64,000 nt of DNA from Paenibacillus sp. FSL H7-0737 (GCF_000758545.1 NZ_CP009279.1:3906001-3970000); one strand, 5' to 3'; numbered from the stretch's first letter, positions 53,446 through 61,937 are shown. Notes: a model not told the origin generated them from the sequence alone. A program made the numbers and translations.

Positions 53446-54681
53446 CTATGCGGCCAATTCCCGTTGTACCTGTTTCCTTGCCTGACGGATTACCAAGAAA
53501 AGTACAATCACACTACCTATCATCTGAACGAATAAGGCCAAGCTAGCCCCCACCGCAGCACCTATCACCCCGAAAATAGGCACGAATATTAGACAAGAAA
53601 GCCCATTAGTGATCACGGAACACAGAAACAAGGGAATCTGCGCTTTGTACTTCCCGGTAGCCGTTATGGCGTACCACAGGTAAGACGTTACAAATACCAA
53701 TAGGGTAGAAACGAGCAACCAATGAAATAAACCTATCTCAGCAGCCACATCTGGACTGAATAGAAGAATTAGTAGCTGATGACCAAAGATCCACCCGATC
53801 AAACAAGCGATCGCACTAATTCCTATACCCATTGCAATCATTCGACTGAGTAAAGAGATGAACTCCTTATGTCGTCCGCTAGCGTGCCAACGGGCAAGAC
53901 GTGGTGTTATCGCTTCACCGAGTGCAGTCACAACAACATTGCAGGCAACGATCATGTATGAGAGCGTAGCGTATATGCCTAAGTCATGTTCTCCTTTAAA
54001 ATATGAAATCGCGTATAGTGGGATATTTGTATTTAGTGACATCAACGCCAGCACCACGCCAAGGGGTGAGCTTACGAGCAGCAAGCCCCATAATCGTCTT
54101 TTGTTAAAAAGTGGTCTGAGCGACGTATGCACTCTCGCTTTGCGAGCATCATATCCAATGGTTATTGCTAACCATCCGATAATCATGACTAATAACGCTA
54201 GAATGAGACTCTGAGTAGGGATAAATACGAGGGCGAAGACAAGTATGGAGAACAATCCTTTAGCAGCTCTCGAGAAAGAGATTTGATCTAGCCTTTCCTG
54301 CTTCTGAACGATACCCAATAAAATATCGCTGACCGACTCAACAATTCTATACAATCCTATGAAAAATATGACTAAAGCTGTATTCCAATCAGCACCACTA
54401 AGGATGCAACAACCTGCTGTAACCGTGAATGCAACTGCGGTTGTCACGAGACGAAGGCCAAAAAAATCTCCAAAAAGATATTTTCCAGATGTATCAACGA
54501 TCAAGACCGAACGCAGATGCAGATGCGACAGCATGAAGATGGGAGCAGTCACCGCAAGCCCTAACGAATATTGCCCAACGATTTCGGATGAGCCAAATTT
54601 ATTAAGCAAAATTACAATCACGAATTGAGCGCCAGCGTATGTGATATTTCCGAATAAATAACGAAGAGAAGCAAGTGTCAT
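53446..54681 (-). CDS. Oligosaccharide flippase (Wzx/MATE-like)
   Basis: 411 aa with about twelve TM helices and alternating short loops, polysaccharide-synthesis family. Markers: LRYLFGNITYAGAQFVIVILLNKFG at the start and ALGEAITPRLARWHASGRHKEF in the middle loop. Moves undecaprenyl-linked repeat units across the membrane before polymerisation. Weak ribosome site, start 6 nt after the kinase gene's stop, so it probably depends on translational coupling. Confidence 0.9.
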   Translation of the reverse strand: MTLASLRYLFGNITYAGAQFVIVILLNKFGSSEIVGQYSLGLAVTAPIFMLSHLHLRSVLIVDTSGKYLFGDFFGLRLVTTAVAFTVTAGCCILSGADWNTALVIFFIGLYRIVESVSDILLGIVQKQERLDQISFSRAAKGLFSILVFALVFIPTQSLILALLVMIIGWLAITIGYDARKARVHTSLRPLFNKRRLWGLLLVSSPLGVVLALMSLNTNIPLYAISYFKGEHDLGIYATLSYMIVACNVVVTALGEAITPRLARWHASGRHKEFISLLSRMIAMGIGISAIACLIGWIFGHQLLILLFSPDVAAEIGLFHWLLVSTLLVFVTSYLWYAITATGKYKAQIPLFLCSVITNGLSCLIFVPIFGVIGAAVGASLALFVQMIGSVIVLFLVIRQARKQVQRELAA

Positions 54682-54687
54682 AATGCG

Positions 54688-55395
54688 TTAGACCAACCCT
54701 GAAGTTGAGGCCCAATCGGCAAAATCTTCACCGCGAATCTTGTAACGTTTGCTACTTTTTCGATAATTCAAAACCGCTCCCAAAATATGTGCTCCTTGCT
54801 GCTCAAGGATCTGTTTTGCAGAGTTGGTATGCTTTAAGAGCACTTTCCCGGATTTTACGACTAACAGTACCCCTTCGGTCATCTTTGCCAAGATAAGGGC
54901 ATCCGAAAAAGGCATTAACACCGAAGAAGAATCGATGACAATCGTATCAAATCTCTCACTAAGCTCTGCAAATAACCTTTTCATTCCTGTTGATCCTAGT
55001 AAGTCGGCTGGATTTGGGGAGATCGGACCCGATGTCATTACAGAAAGTCCTTCTGATCCCTCAATAGGGAAAATACAATCATCCACACGGGTTTGATCCA
55101 CTAGGATACTACTTAATCCGATCCAATTGGGTAGATCGAATGCCTTATGCACCGTTGGTGTACGCAAATCCCCATCGATCAGCAGCACAGTTCTTCCCGT
55201 TTCTGCCATCGCTATGGCCAAGTTCATCGCCACTGTTGATTTACCTTCATTCGGAAGTGAGCTTGTAACTAATAAAGATCGAATTTCTCCACCAACTCGG
55301 GTATAACGAATATTAGATCGTATCGTTCGGAATTGGTCACCATTAGATGATTTCGGTTGTTCCAGGCAATACAATCTTGGCGTTTTCTTCTTCAT
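54688..55395 (-). CDS. CpsD/EpsB-type tyrosine-protein kinase
   Basis: 235 aa BY-kinase: Walker A NEGKSTVAMNLA, Walker A' VLLIDGDLRTP, and Walker B region DTIVIDSS. The usual C-terminal tyrosine cluster is absent; only one Tyr (KRYKIRG) lies near the end, so autophosphorylation control is reduced or different. AAGGAG ribosome site; starts 53 nt inside its membrane partner's gene. Controls EPS synthesis with that partner. Confidence 0.92.
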   Translation of the reverse strand: MKKKTPRLYCLEQPKSSNGDQFRTIRSNIRYTRVGGEIRSLLVTSSLPNEGKSTVAMNLAIAMAETGRTVLLIDGDLRTPTVHKAFDLPNWIGLSSILVDQTRVDDCIFPIEGSEGLSVMTSGPISPNPADLLGSTGMKRLFAELSERFDTIVIDSSSVLMPFSDALILAKMTEGVLLVVKSGKVLLKHTNSAKQILEQQGAHILGAVLNYRKSSKRYKIRGEDFADWASTSGLV

Positions 55396-56101
55396 GTCTG
55401 CTGGCTCCTTCTACTGAATTGGATTTCGTCTTCTCCCGCCGTTTCCGCGGCTTCAATTTTCCCACCGTTCCCAGAAGAGGAAGCTGCAAATCCAACTGAA
55501 TATTCTTGGCGCTTTTCACAGGTTTCTCCGCCAATTCCCGTAGAATGGAAAATGCGATCCCAGCAATCAATGCAAGTCCGAAAGCAACGACCATATTGAA
55601 TACTGGCTTGGGTGAGATCGCCTCGAAAGGAACCTTGGCTCGGTCAAGAAGCACAACATTCTCTACCCCCATAATCGCTTGGATGTTCTCATTAAAGGCC
55701 TCACCAAAGCCATTCGCGATATTCGTTGCCCGCTGAGCATTAGAATCCGATACAATTACCGTCGTCACGAGTGACTCGCTACTTGTTCTTGTCTTCACTT
55801 TTTCTAATAGTTTTTCAGGGGTCATGTTTAATTGCAGTCTTCTAACGACCTCTTCAGCGATTCTACTGCTTCGGATAATTTCTCCGTAAGTGGTTACTAG
55901 TTTTTGCCCAGCCATAATGTCATTGATTGCTTTCTGTTGCCTATCCCCTTGAATAAGAATAGAAGCCGTCGCCTCGTATTTCGGTTTTAAGACATAGTAG
56001 CTAACGAAGCTAGCAATTCCGACCGCAACAATACATAATACAATGATGAACAGCAGCCTACGTTTCACTAGTTTCAAAATGCTGCCTAGTTCGAATTCCA
56101 T
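55343..56101 (-). CDS. CpsC/EpsA-type chain-length determinant (Wzz) protein
   Basis: 252 aa: N-terminal cytoplasmic stretch, TM1 (~14-37), extracellular helical domain, proline-framed TM2 (PKPVFNMVVAFGLALIAGIAF, ~170-190) and a basic cytoplasmic tail that activates the BY-kinase. First gene of the EPS operon, behind a long structured leader. The tail-coding end overlaps the kinase start by 53 nt. Confidence 0.92.
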   Translation of the reverse strand: MEFELGSILKLVKRRLLFIIVLCIVAVGIASFVSYYVLKPKYEATASILIQGDRQQKAINDIMAGQKLVTTYGEIIRSSRIAEEVVRRLQLNMTPEKLLEKVKTRTSSESLVTTVIVSDSNAQRATNIANGFGEAFNENIQAIMGVENVVLLDRAKVPFEAISPKPVFNMVVAFGLALIAGIAFSILRELAEKPVKSAKNIQLDLQLPLLGTVGKLKPRKRREKTKSNSVEGASRHEEENAKIVLPGTTEII

Positions 56102-56386
56102 CGTTCATTTCTCCTAACCGTTAATGTATTTTCCTCTTCTTCAACAAGTGTTTTATTGTATAGTTATATTCTCGTTAGCCCAATATATGTCCAAAAAAAG
56201 TTGGGAATTTATAAGTCTTCTTTTAAAAAAATCCACCCGACTCTCTATTAAATCCCAACAGAAATAGGCCGTTTACTAGTAAGATTCTACTGGTAGACAG
56301 CCTTATATATTCACTTCGTTACTAACCTAATAATACGTCGTGCTAGTTGGCGCGCTTATGTAGCACTTTTTTGTTCACCTTTCTAT
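56102..56386 (-). ncRNA. Structured 5' leader of the EPS operon with attenuator-like terminator
   Basis: About 285 nt separate the predicted transcript start from the first gene. Three hairpins are visible: 56340-56366 (GTGCTA/TAGCAC), 56267-56302 (GGC..AGTA / TACT..GCC, 15 bp with wobbles) and 56200-56259, where GTTGGGATTTA pairs with TAAATTCCCAAC and is followed on the minus strand by seven T. The last looks like an intrinsic terminator inside the leader. I recognise no known riboswitch class. Confidence 0.5.
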
Positions 56387-56392
56387 AATCCA

Positions 56393-56435
56393 ATTATATG
56401 GTTTATCTTCGTATTGAATCTTAATGAAATCTTAA
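56393..56435 (-). promoter_or_regulatory. EPS operon promoter with 11-bp-spaced direct repeats
   Basis: TATAAT at 56393-56398 has no good -35. Instead TTAAGATT occurs twice (56417-56424 and 56428-56435 on the minus strand) with an 11-bp period, overlapping and upstream of the -35 position. This is the classic layout for an OmpR/PhoB-type activator. Confidence 0.55.
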
Positions 56436-56452
56436 CGGATAAATGAGATTTA

Positions 56453-57172
56453 TTATGCATTCAAATCCGCCATTGCTGGAATATGAATTTCTTTGACACA
56501 GGAAGCGCTAGAAAGGTTAACGATACATTTAACAATGGAGACAATGTCCTGAACAGGAATTCTTGTGCCGCTATATTCTGCAATCGCTTTTTCCGCGCCA
56601 TCCTCATAAGGAATTTCTGCTGCCAGCTCACCCGGATTCACACAAGTTACTGCAATGCCATCCTTACGTACATGCTCACGCAATGCATGTGTAATACCAC
56701 GCAGACCGAACTTGGAAGCTACAAATGATACCTGGGCGTTATTGGTATGATCCAGTCCTGCTGTGGAGCCAATTAGAATAATTTTTCCTGCTTCCGATTG
56801 ACGAAGATTAGGTAATACAGCCTGTATGCAGGTAATTGTTGAAGTTATATTCACATTTATAATGTTGGCAATGTCACTCGTCTTATCCTTGTCAAAAGTA
56901 TAGTGATCCTCAAAACCTTCTTTCTCCCAAATACCCACGTTATAAACTAGAACATCAATCTTCTCCGTTTGAATTCCCTTTGATAAGACTTGTGCGGCAT
57001 CTGGCTCCGATAGATCTACTGCAATCCATACCCGCTGTATACCATCATTAAGATCCAGACTGCCCGGTCTGCTTCTGGAGACGATCCATACTCGATCACC
57101 ATACTCAGGTAAACCTTTCACAAATGCATCTCCCAAACCTTTACTTGCCCCCAAAATTAGATAGTTTCTCAT
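56453..57172 (-). CDS. SDR-family protein with altered active site
   Basis: 239 aa classical-SDR fold: cofactor motif GASKGLGDAFVKG, VYNVG (NNAG variant), IGSTAG with the catalytic Ser. The catalytic YxxxK reads F-V-A-S-K, i.e. Tyr to Phe, and the cofactor and NNAG motifs are also atypical. It may be a weak or non-oxidoreductase SDR (binding or regulatory). Ribosome site AAAGGGCGAC. It lies between the EPS promoter and another SDR gene; no functional link is evident. Confidence 0.82.
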   Translation of the reverse strand: MRNYLILGASKGLGDAFVKGLPEYGDRVWIVSRSRPGSLDLNDGIQRVWIAVDLSEPDAAQVLSKGIQTEKIDVLVYNVGIWEKEGFEDHYTFDKDKTSDIANIINVNITSTITCIQAVLPNLRQSEAGKIILIGSTAGLDHTNNAQVSFVASKFGLRGITHALREHVRKDGIAVTCVNPGELAAEIPYEDGAEKAIAEYSGTRIPVQDIVSIVKCIVNLSSASCVKEIHIPAMADLNA

Positions 57173-57280
57173 ACTGTCGCCCTTTCTATATGCATCATTC
57201 TATTTTTATATCATAGTACCATCGAAGGACATGAAGAAGTAGGGTTAAAATTCGGAGTTAGGTAATTAACTTTTGAAAAA

Positions 57281-57315
57281 AGCCGCTATCATGGAGTAAT
57301 CCATAGATAACGGCT
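57281..57315 (-). terminator. Terminator of the following SDR gene
   Basis: Minus strand AGCCGTTATCTATGG folds against CCATGATAGCGGCT with a short loop and six T follow, directly downstream of the SDR stop. Confidence 0.85.
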
Positions 57316-57351
57316 CTTTATTTTACATCATCGAAGCAAAATGTTGACTTA

Positions 57352-58146
57352 TTAATTTCTAGTACGGAGCATACGTCCTACAAAATAAAGCATTTGTTTA
57401 CGTGTGAAAAAACGTGACAGTTGAGCTGAAATATAGTTTGTAAATCCTGGGACAGCAAATACTTTTCTAGCTTGAAGCGACCGAAGAGCGACTTGAACCA
57501 CATTTTCTGGAGTATCTCGTTTCCCTACTGAAGCTTCATCGGCTCCCACAACATTAAAAAATTCTGTTTCCGTAGACCCCGGACATAACGCAAGAAATTG
57601 TACTCCCCGTTTCCGATTTTCCTCCCATAGTGCTTGTGTAAATGATAATACAAAAGCTTTTGTCGCTCCATATACAGCCATATTAGGGAGAGGTTGAAAT
57701 GCTGCTGTTGATGCAACGTTTATAATCACTCCGCTTTTTCTTCTTAACATCTCTGGCAAAAATAAATGGGTCAGATCTACTACCGCCAAAACATTTAGCA
57801 TCACCTCTTCATGTTGTCTTGGACCAGACAGTTGTTCAAAAAGCCCATACGTAGCAAAACCTGCATTATTAATAAGAATATCAACGTTCAGACCACGTTC
57901 CATACATTGTTGATAGAGCCTGCTAGGAGAACCTTCTTGCGATAAATCAGCAACGATAACCTCCACTTGAATATGAAATTCTCTTTGTAATTTTTCCGCT
58001 AAAGCAATCAATTTATCTTCGGAACGGGCGACTAATATCAAATGACTTCCTTTGGCTGCAAGATCATGAGCAAACGCTTCACCTATCCCTGAAGAAGCCC
58101 CTGTAATCAACGTCCATTTATTTTGAATTGTAATCATTGCTATCAT
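57352..58146 (-). CDS. SDR-family oxidoreductase
   Basis: 264 aa: TGASSGIGEAFAHDLA, NNAGFATYG, NVASTAAF with Ser and the intact Y-G-A-T-K, then a PG-motif (CPGSTETEFF). Fits the DltE/YqjQ-like SDR group with a basic C-terminal tail. NADP(H)-dependent, substrate unknown. Divergent from a TetR regulator whose putative operator lies between them, so likely repressed by it. Start either ATG 58146 or the ATG three codons later (GGGAGAG upstream). Confidence 0.9.
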   Translation of the reverse strand: MIAMITIQNKWTLITGASSGIGEAFAHDLAAKGSHLILVARSEDKLIALAEKLQREFHIQVEVIVADLSQEGSPSRLYQQCMERGLNVDILINNAGFATYGLFEQLSGPRQHEEVMLNVLAVVDLTHLFLPEMLRRKSGVIINVASTAAFQPLPNMAVYGATKAFVLSFTQALWEENRKRGVQFLALCPGSTETEFFNVVGADEASVGKRDTPENVVQVALRSLQARKVFAVPGFTNYISAQLSRFFTRKQMLYFVGRMLRTRN

Positions 58147-58243
58147 CTCTCCCTTTAATGACCATCTAGAAACAGTGTTTCAATATGAATCATTGTATCC
58201 AAGTGAGGTTGCGTTGTCAAATAAAATTCTACATTTAATTATT

Positions 58244-58305
58244 GGCTATTTCTCTTCTACATCAGTAAAATAAGGTTTAGAAATAACGGCTATTTGAAAA
58301 ATAGC
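58244..58305. promoter_or_regulatory. Putative TetR operator
   Basis: GCTATTT-GAA-AAATAGC (58289-58305) is a perfect 7-bp inverted repeat, and a half-site GGCTATTT occurs at 58244-58251. Both lie between the divergent SDR and tetR genes. Confidence 0.55.
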
Positions 58306-58335
58306 TAAAGTAAAGTTCTAAGGAAGTGAAACTAC

Positions 58336-58989
58336 ATGCAAAAATCGTCCAAAATATCTTCTATAGATGCTCAATCCGTTACAACCTACCCAAAAGCAAA
58401 ACTACAGCATGCAGAAATATTAAGACTGAATATTATCGAAGCCGCTGCGGCCATTATGCATGAATCCGGACCTGAAGGTGTAACCATTCGCAAGGTTGCT
58501 GAAAAAATGGAATGTCCCACAAAAATCATTTATAACTTGTTTGGAAACAAGGAAGGTTTAGCGAAGGAGCTTTTTCTGCAAGGGTGTAAATTGTTGGCCG
58601 CTGCCTTTCAAGCGGTTCCAAAACAAGACAATCTAAATTTATATCTTCGCGATCTTGGACAAGCTTATTGGGATTTCTCACGGAATCACACCAGCTATTA
58701 TATGGTTATGTTTGGAGGGGCTTTTAGCGAGTTCAAACCGGAGGAAGAAAGTTTACATGCTATCTTCACGGCACTTCAACAAGTAATAGCCCTTATTACA
58801 GAAGCCATCGAACAAGGGTTTATAGAGGAGAAAGATCCCCTCCTTGTTGTGAATCTGGTGTGGGCATCGATGCATGGCGTCATTCATCTGCATTTGGGGG
58901 GACATATTCAAAATGAGGAAGCTGCTAAAACATTGTATGATAGATTAGTGTCCAATTTAATCCATACGTTCTTTAGAAGCGATAATTAA
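58336..58989 (+). CDS. TetR-family transcriptional regulator
   Basis: 217 aa. After a ~25-aa lead the TetR HTH spans ~28-75 (EAAAAIMHESGPEGVTIRKV, CPTKIIYNLFGNKEGL). The C-terminal ligand domain contains the TetR_C-type WASMHGVIHLHLGG helix. AAGGAAGTG ribosome site. Divergent from an SDR gene with an intervening palindrome; a ligand-responsive repressor of that gene is the simplest reading. Confidence 0.9.
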   Translation: MQKSSKISSIDAQSVTTYPKAKLQHAEILRLNIIEAAAAIMHESGPEGVTIRKVAEKMECPTKIIYNLFGNKEGLAKELFLQGCKLLAAAFQAVPKQDNLNLYLRDLGQAYWDFSRNHTSYYMVMFGGAFSEFKPEEESLHAIFTALQQVIALITEAIEQGFIEEKDPLLVVNLVWASMHGVIHLHLGGHIQNEEAAKTLYDRLVSNLIHTFFRSDN

Positions 58990-59017
58990 AAAAGAAGCTT
59001 TTTTGCGGCTAATACAA

Positions 59018-59043
59018 AAAAAACGGCATTTCTGCCGTTTTTT
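59018..59043. terminator. Bidirectional terminator
   Basis: AAAAAACGGCA-TTTC-TGCCGTTTTTT is a perfect 11-bp stem with a 4-nt loop between the convergent tetR and ABC permease genes. Confidence 0.92.
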
Positions 59044-59053
59044 CATTTCATAT

Positions 59054-59869
59054 TTATGTCCGACGCATATAAGCACGTACCGTAATAGGTGCAAATATTG
59101 CGACGATGACAGCTGCTCCGATCAAAGAGATAGTGAAATCCCAACCTACGGTTCCAAAGTTAGTAAGTTGTCGTACGGCAGAAACGAGATGTGAGATTGG
59201 ATTGACTTTAACAAACCATTGTAACCAGTTAGGCAGCGTATCGACAGGCACGAAGGCATTAGATAGAAACGTAAGTGGGAACAACACAATCATTGATATC
59301 CCCTGCACACTAGAAGCAGTCCGTGCAATCACACCGAAGAAAGCGAAAATCCAGCTAATCGACCAAGCACAAACAATAACAAGAAGCGCAGCGAATGCGA
59401 CATGTTCCAGACCACCATCAGGACGGTAACCCATAATGTAGCCCATGGTAAATGTAAGAACAGTAGCAATCGTGTATCTAATCGTGTCCGCCAACAAAGC
59501 CCCCGCTAACGGAGCTATACGAGCAATTGGCAGGGACTTGAATCGGTCGAACACGCCTTTATCCATGTCCTCACGTAATTGGACGCCAGTAACGATGGAG
59601 GTAGTGATTACAGTCTGCACAAGAATACCGGGGATAATAACAGGCAAATAACTTACCACGTCACCAGATATAGCCCCTCCAAAGATATAGGTAAACATCA
59701 GCGTGAAAATAATTGGCTGAAGTGTAACGTCGAACAATTGCTCAGGGGTACGTCGAATTTTCAGTATCCCACGATAAGCCATCGTTAACGAGTTGCGCAC
59801 AGATTGCCGAAAACTCGTATGGTTTTTCAATGGGCGGTTAACACCCGAATTTATTGTAGTGGTTCTCAT
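59054..59869 (-). CDS. ABC-2 type exporter permease (DrrB-like)
   Basis: 271 aa with six TM segments and the ABC-2 membrane signature; RRTPEQLFDVTLQPIIFTLMF near the N-terminus and FLSNAFVPVDTLPNWLQWFV toward the end are typical of daunorubicin-resistance-type permeases. Overlaps the ATPase gene by 4 nt. Exports a hydrophobic drug or lipid; the substrate is unknown. Confidence 0.93.
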   Translation of the reverse strand: MRTTTINSGVNRPLKNHTSFRQSVRNSLTMAYRGILKIRRTPEQLFDVTLQPIIFTLMFTYIFGGAISGDVVSYLPVIIPGILVQTVITTSIVTGVQLREDMDKGVFDRFKSLPIARIAPLAGALLADTIRYTIATVLTFTMGYIMGYRPDGGLEHVAFAALLVIVCAWSISWIFAFFGVIARTASSVQGISMIVLFPLTFLSNAFVPVDTLPNWLQWFVKVNPISHLVSAVRQLTNFGTVGWDFTISLIGAAVIVAIFAPITVRAYMRRT

Positions 59870-60897
59870 ACTCTTGCTGCCTCCTTAACATTTGACTCTT
59901 GGGACGCTGTTGACGTTTCATCTGTAGCACCATGACCTGTAATCGTTAGGAATACTTCATCAAGCGTCGGTTTCTGTACACTCATCTCAGCCAAGTGAAT
60001 CCCTTCCTCACGAAGCGCAATAAGTAGGTCTGTAACTAAATCAGCGTCCGCCATCGGTGCCGTTATTTTCCCAGTTTCGTACGATACCACGGACTGAATT
60101 TTAAGCACATGTTCCACACGCTGACGGGCTTGTTCAATATCTTTTAGATGCTGAACCTTCAGGTGTAGCGATGTGGTACCCACAGACGCTTTCAAATCAT
60201 CCGCCGTTCCCTCTGCAACGACTTGCCCACGATCGATAACTGCGATCCGATCAGCCAGTTGATCTGCTTCTTCAAGGTACTGTGTAGTCAGAAGAACTGT
60301 TGATCCCGTATTCACCAATCGACGAATGGTATCCCACATCTGTGAACGAGTGCGAGGATCAAGCCCTGTAGTGGGTTCATCCAGGAAAATTAAAGGTGGT
60401 TGTGCAATAAGGCTAGCTGCCAAATCCAGACGGCGACGCATACCGCCAGAGAAATTTCGAAGAGGCCGTTTAGCCGCCTCAGTCAGACCAAACTCTTCCA
60501 GTAATTCTGTTGCTTTTTTCCGCGACTCTGCGCGCCCAAGCCCTAATAGCCGAGAGAAGATAATAAGATTCTCTGTAGCACTTAATGACTCATCGACTGA
60601 GGCATATTGTCCTGTCACACCAATTAATTGCCTAACAATCTGCGACTCCTTCACCACATCATGCCCGAAGATTCGCCCAGTACCTGCATCGGGACGAAGT
60701 AAGGTTGCCAGCATCCGAATGACGGTAGTCTTTCCTGCCCCATTCGGACCAAGTACGCCATAGATCGTACCTGCTTTCACGTTCAAATTCACGCCATCCA
60801 CCGCGCGATTGTCACCAAAGGTTTTGACCAGTCCACGCGCCTCGACGGCCCACTCATGATCGTCTGGTGAAATGATCTTGTTCTGTACATGCACCAT
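59866..60897 (-). CDS. DrrA-type ABC exporter ATP-binding protein
   Basis: 343 aa: Walker A GPNGAGKTT, signature NFSGGMRRRLD, Walker B PLIFLDEPTTGLD, H-loop LLTTQYLEEADQLAD, and the DrrA-family C-terminal domain (~225-330, DEVFLTITGHG). GGAGGAAT ribosome site. With the following permease it forms a two-gene exporter unit; no dedicated regulator is adjacent on the same strand. Confidence 0.95.
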   Translation of the reverse strand: MVHVQNKIISPDDHEWAVEARGLVKTFGDNRAVDGVNLNVKAGTIYGVLGPNGAGKTTVIRMLATLLRPDAGTGRIFGHDVVKESQIVRQLIGVTGQYASVDESLSATENLIIFSRLLGLGRAESRKKATELLEEFGLTEAAKRPLRNFSGGMRRRLDLAASLIAQPPLIFLDEPTTGLDPRTRSQMWDTIRRLVNTGSTVLLTTQYLEEADQLADRIAVIDRGQVVAEGTADDLKASVGTTSLHLKVQHLKDIEQARQRVEHVLKIQSVVSYETGKITAPMADADLVTDLLIALREEGIHLAEMSVQKPTLDEVFLTITGHGATDETSTASQESNVKEAARV

Positions 60898-61018
60898 TGT
60901 AATTCCTCCAACGTTTCAGATTATATTGTGATGATAAACGCCATTTATAAACTGAATTTAAACGAAGGTTTATACTGAGTTAAACTTATCCATTTAATTA
61001 TTTTCTATGAAAACAAAC

Positions 61019-61043
61019 AAAAAACCACGTTCAATGAACATGG
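61019..61043 (-). terminator. Terminator at the end of the decayed peptide-export cassette
   Basis: Minus strand CCATGTTC-ATT-GAACGTGG followed by six T, right after the ABC fragment's stop. Confidence 0.85.
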
Positions 61044-61056
61044 CTAATCCAACTCA

Positions 61057-61432
61057 TTATAATTGCTGACTGACTAAATAATAATACAGACCTTTTGCCT
61101 GAAAAAGTTCTTCATGGGTTCCGCTTTCCACAATTACGCCTTGATCTAGCACAATGCTACGATCCGCATGCTTAACTGTACTTAATCGATGCTCGATGAT
61201 TAACGTGGTTCTATTTTTAATAATAAGATCCATATTATTCTGAATTTTCCGTTCTGACTCCGTATCTAATGCGCTCGTTGCTTCATCAAACACCAATATC
61301 GGAGGATTACCAAAGCAGCGCTCGTGCAATCGCGATTCGTTGAGCTTGCCCACCAGATAATCTAATTCCACTTTCACCGATCATCGTATCATAACGAAGT
61401 GGAAGTTCTTTAATTCGTCTAAGGTTCGTCCA
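61057..61432 (-). pseudogene. Truncated, frameshifted ABC exporter (peptide/bacteriocin type), C-terminal remnant
   Basis: Only the last part of an exporter ATPase remains: [20 protein letters not shown], then [11 protein letters not shown], a frame break, and [20 protein letters not shown] through [19 protein letters not shown] to YYYLVSQQL. The signature and Walker B are in different frames because of one extra T in CTTTGG (61312-61314). Membrane domains, Walker A and any peptidase domain are missing. The sequence style ([29 protein letters not shown]) matches ABC exporters of the bacteriocin/lantibiotic class. The left junction fuses to the parvulin remnant, indicating a deletion. Confidence 0.85.
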
Positions 61433-61709
61433 AAGAATACTGAAGTGCAAAAGTATAAAAATCCCCGCCTTCTTCTATACGATACATTAATTCCCGAATC
61501 GGCCCATATTCCGTCATGATAATCTGTGAAATTACGGCGGTGTCGAAGGATATTCGCTGCTCGTAGTAATACTTTTCTACTTGATCTCTGCATACGATAT
61601 CCATCAGCTTGGATTCAATTAGCTTCTCACGAATGCATTCACCTAAATCATCAAGTGTCATTCGGTTGCGCTGAAGCCATTCCGTAGCTGCCGCTACATG
61701 TAAAAGACC
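61419..61709 (-). pseudogene. Truncated parvulin-type peptidyl-prolyl isomerase (peptide maturation) remnant
   Basis: Reads ...TEWLQRNRMTLDDLGECIRE...[36 protein letters not shown] and then stops where the ABC remnant begins. The helix plus ..[18 protein letters not shown] resembles the first half of a parvulin/PrsA domain (compare EGEDFAELAKEYS). No credible start codon with ribosome site precedes it, and the C-terminal half is lost. Such foldases occur beside peptide exporters. The assignment rests on motif resemblance only. Confidence 0.6.
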
Positions 61710-61750
61710 CTGAGGTGATTGTAATCAGTGCTTAAATTCATGAGATAAAA

Positions 61751-61937
61751 CTAACCATTAAAGATTGTTCTTCCATTTTTGATAGCACTTGGTGACGTAG
61801 TTTTCAATTGATCTCTATTCCCACCTAATCCACCAGAGACTTCCTTCATCTCTGCATCACTAAGAGGTTTGACTTCTTCCTGTAATTCTTCCAGACGCAG
61901 CTGGTTGAGTGTCTTCTTGATTAACTTTTTCTGACAT
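61751..61937 (-). pseudogene. Double-glycine leader peptide precursor, frame-broken
   Basis: ATG 61935-61937 sits 6-7 nt behind GGGAGTG but reads only 25 codons. Removing one A from the A5 run (plus 61926-61930) yields a 61-aa peptide: leader starting MSEKLIKKTLNQLRLEELQ, ending VKPLSDAEMKEVSGG, a classic double-glycine leader, and a core LGGNRDQLKTTSPSAIKNG plus RTIFNG. The core has no Cys. Downstream lie the parvulin and ABC exporter remnants, all on the same strand. It was probably a secreted peptide (bacteriocin- or signal-like) now inactive, unless the extra A is a sequencing error or slippage restores the frame. Confidence 0.7.

Noticed and set aside
56340..56372. Plus-strand intrinsic terminator (GTGCTA..TAGCAC + T6)
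   Set aside because: No plus-strand gene upstream that it could serve; interpreted instead as one hairpin of the EPS leader.
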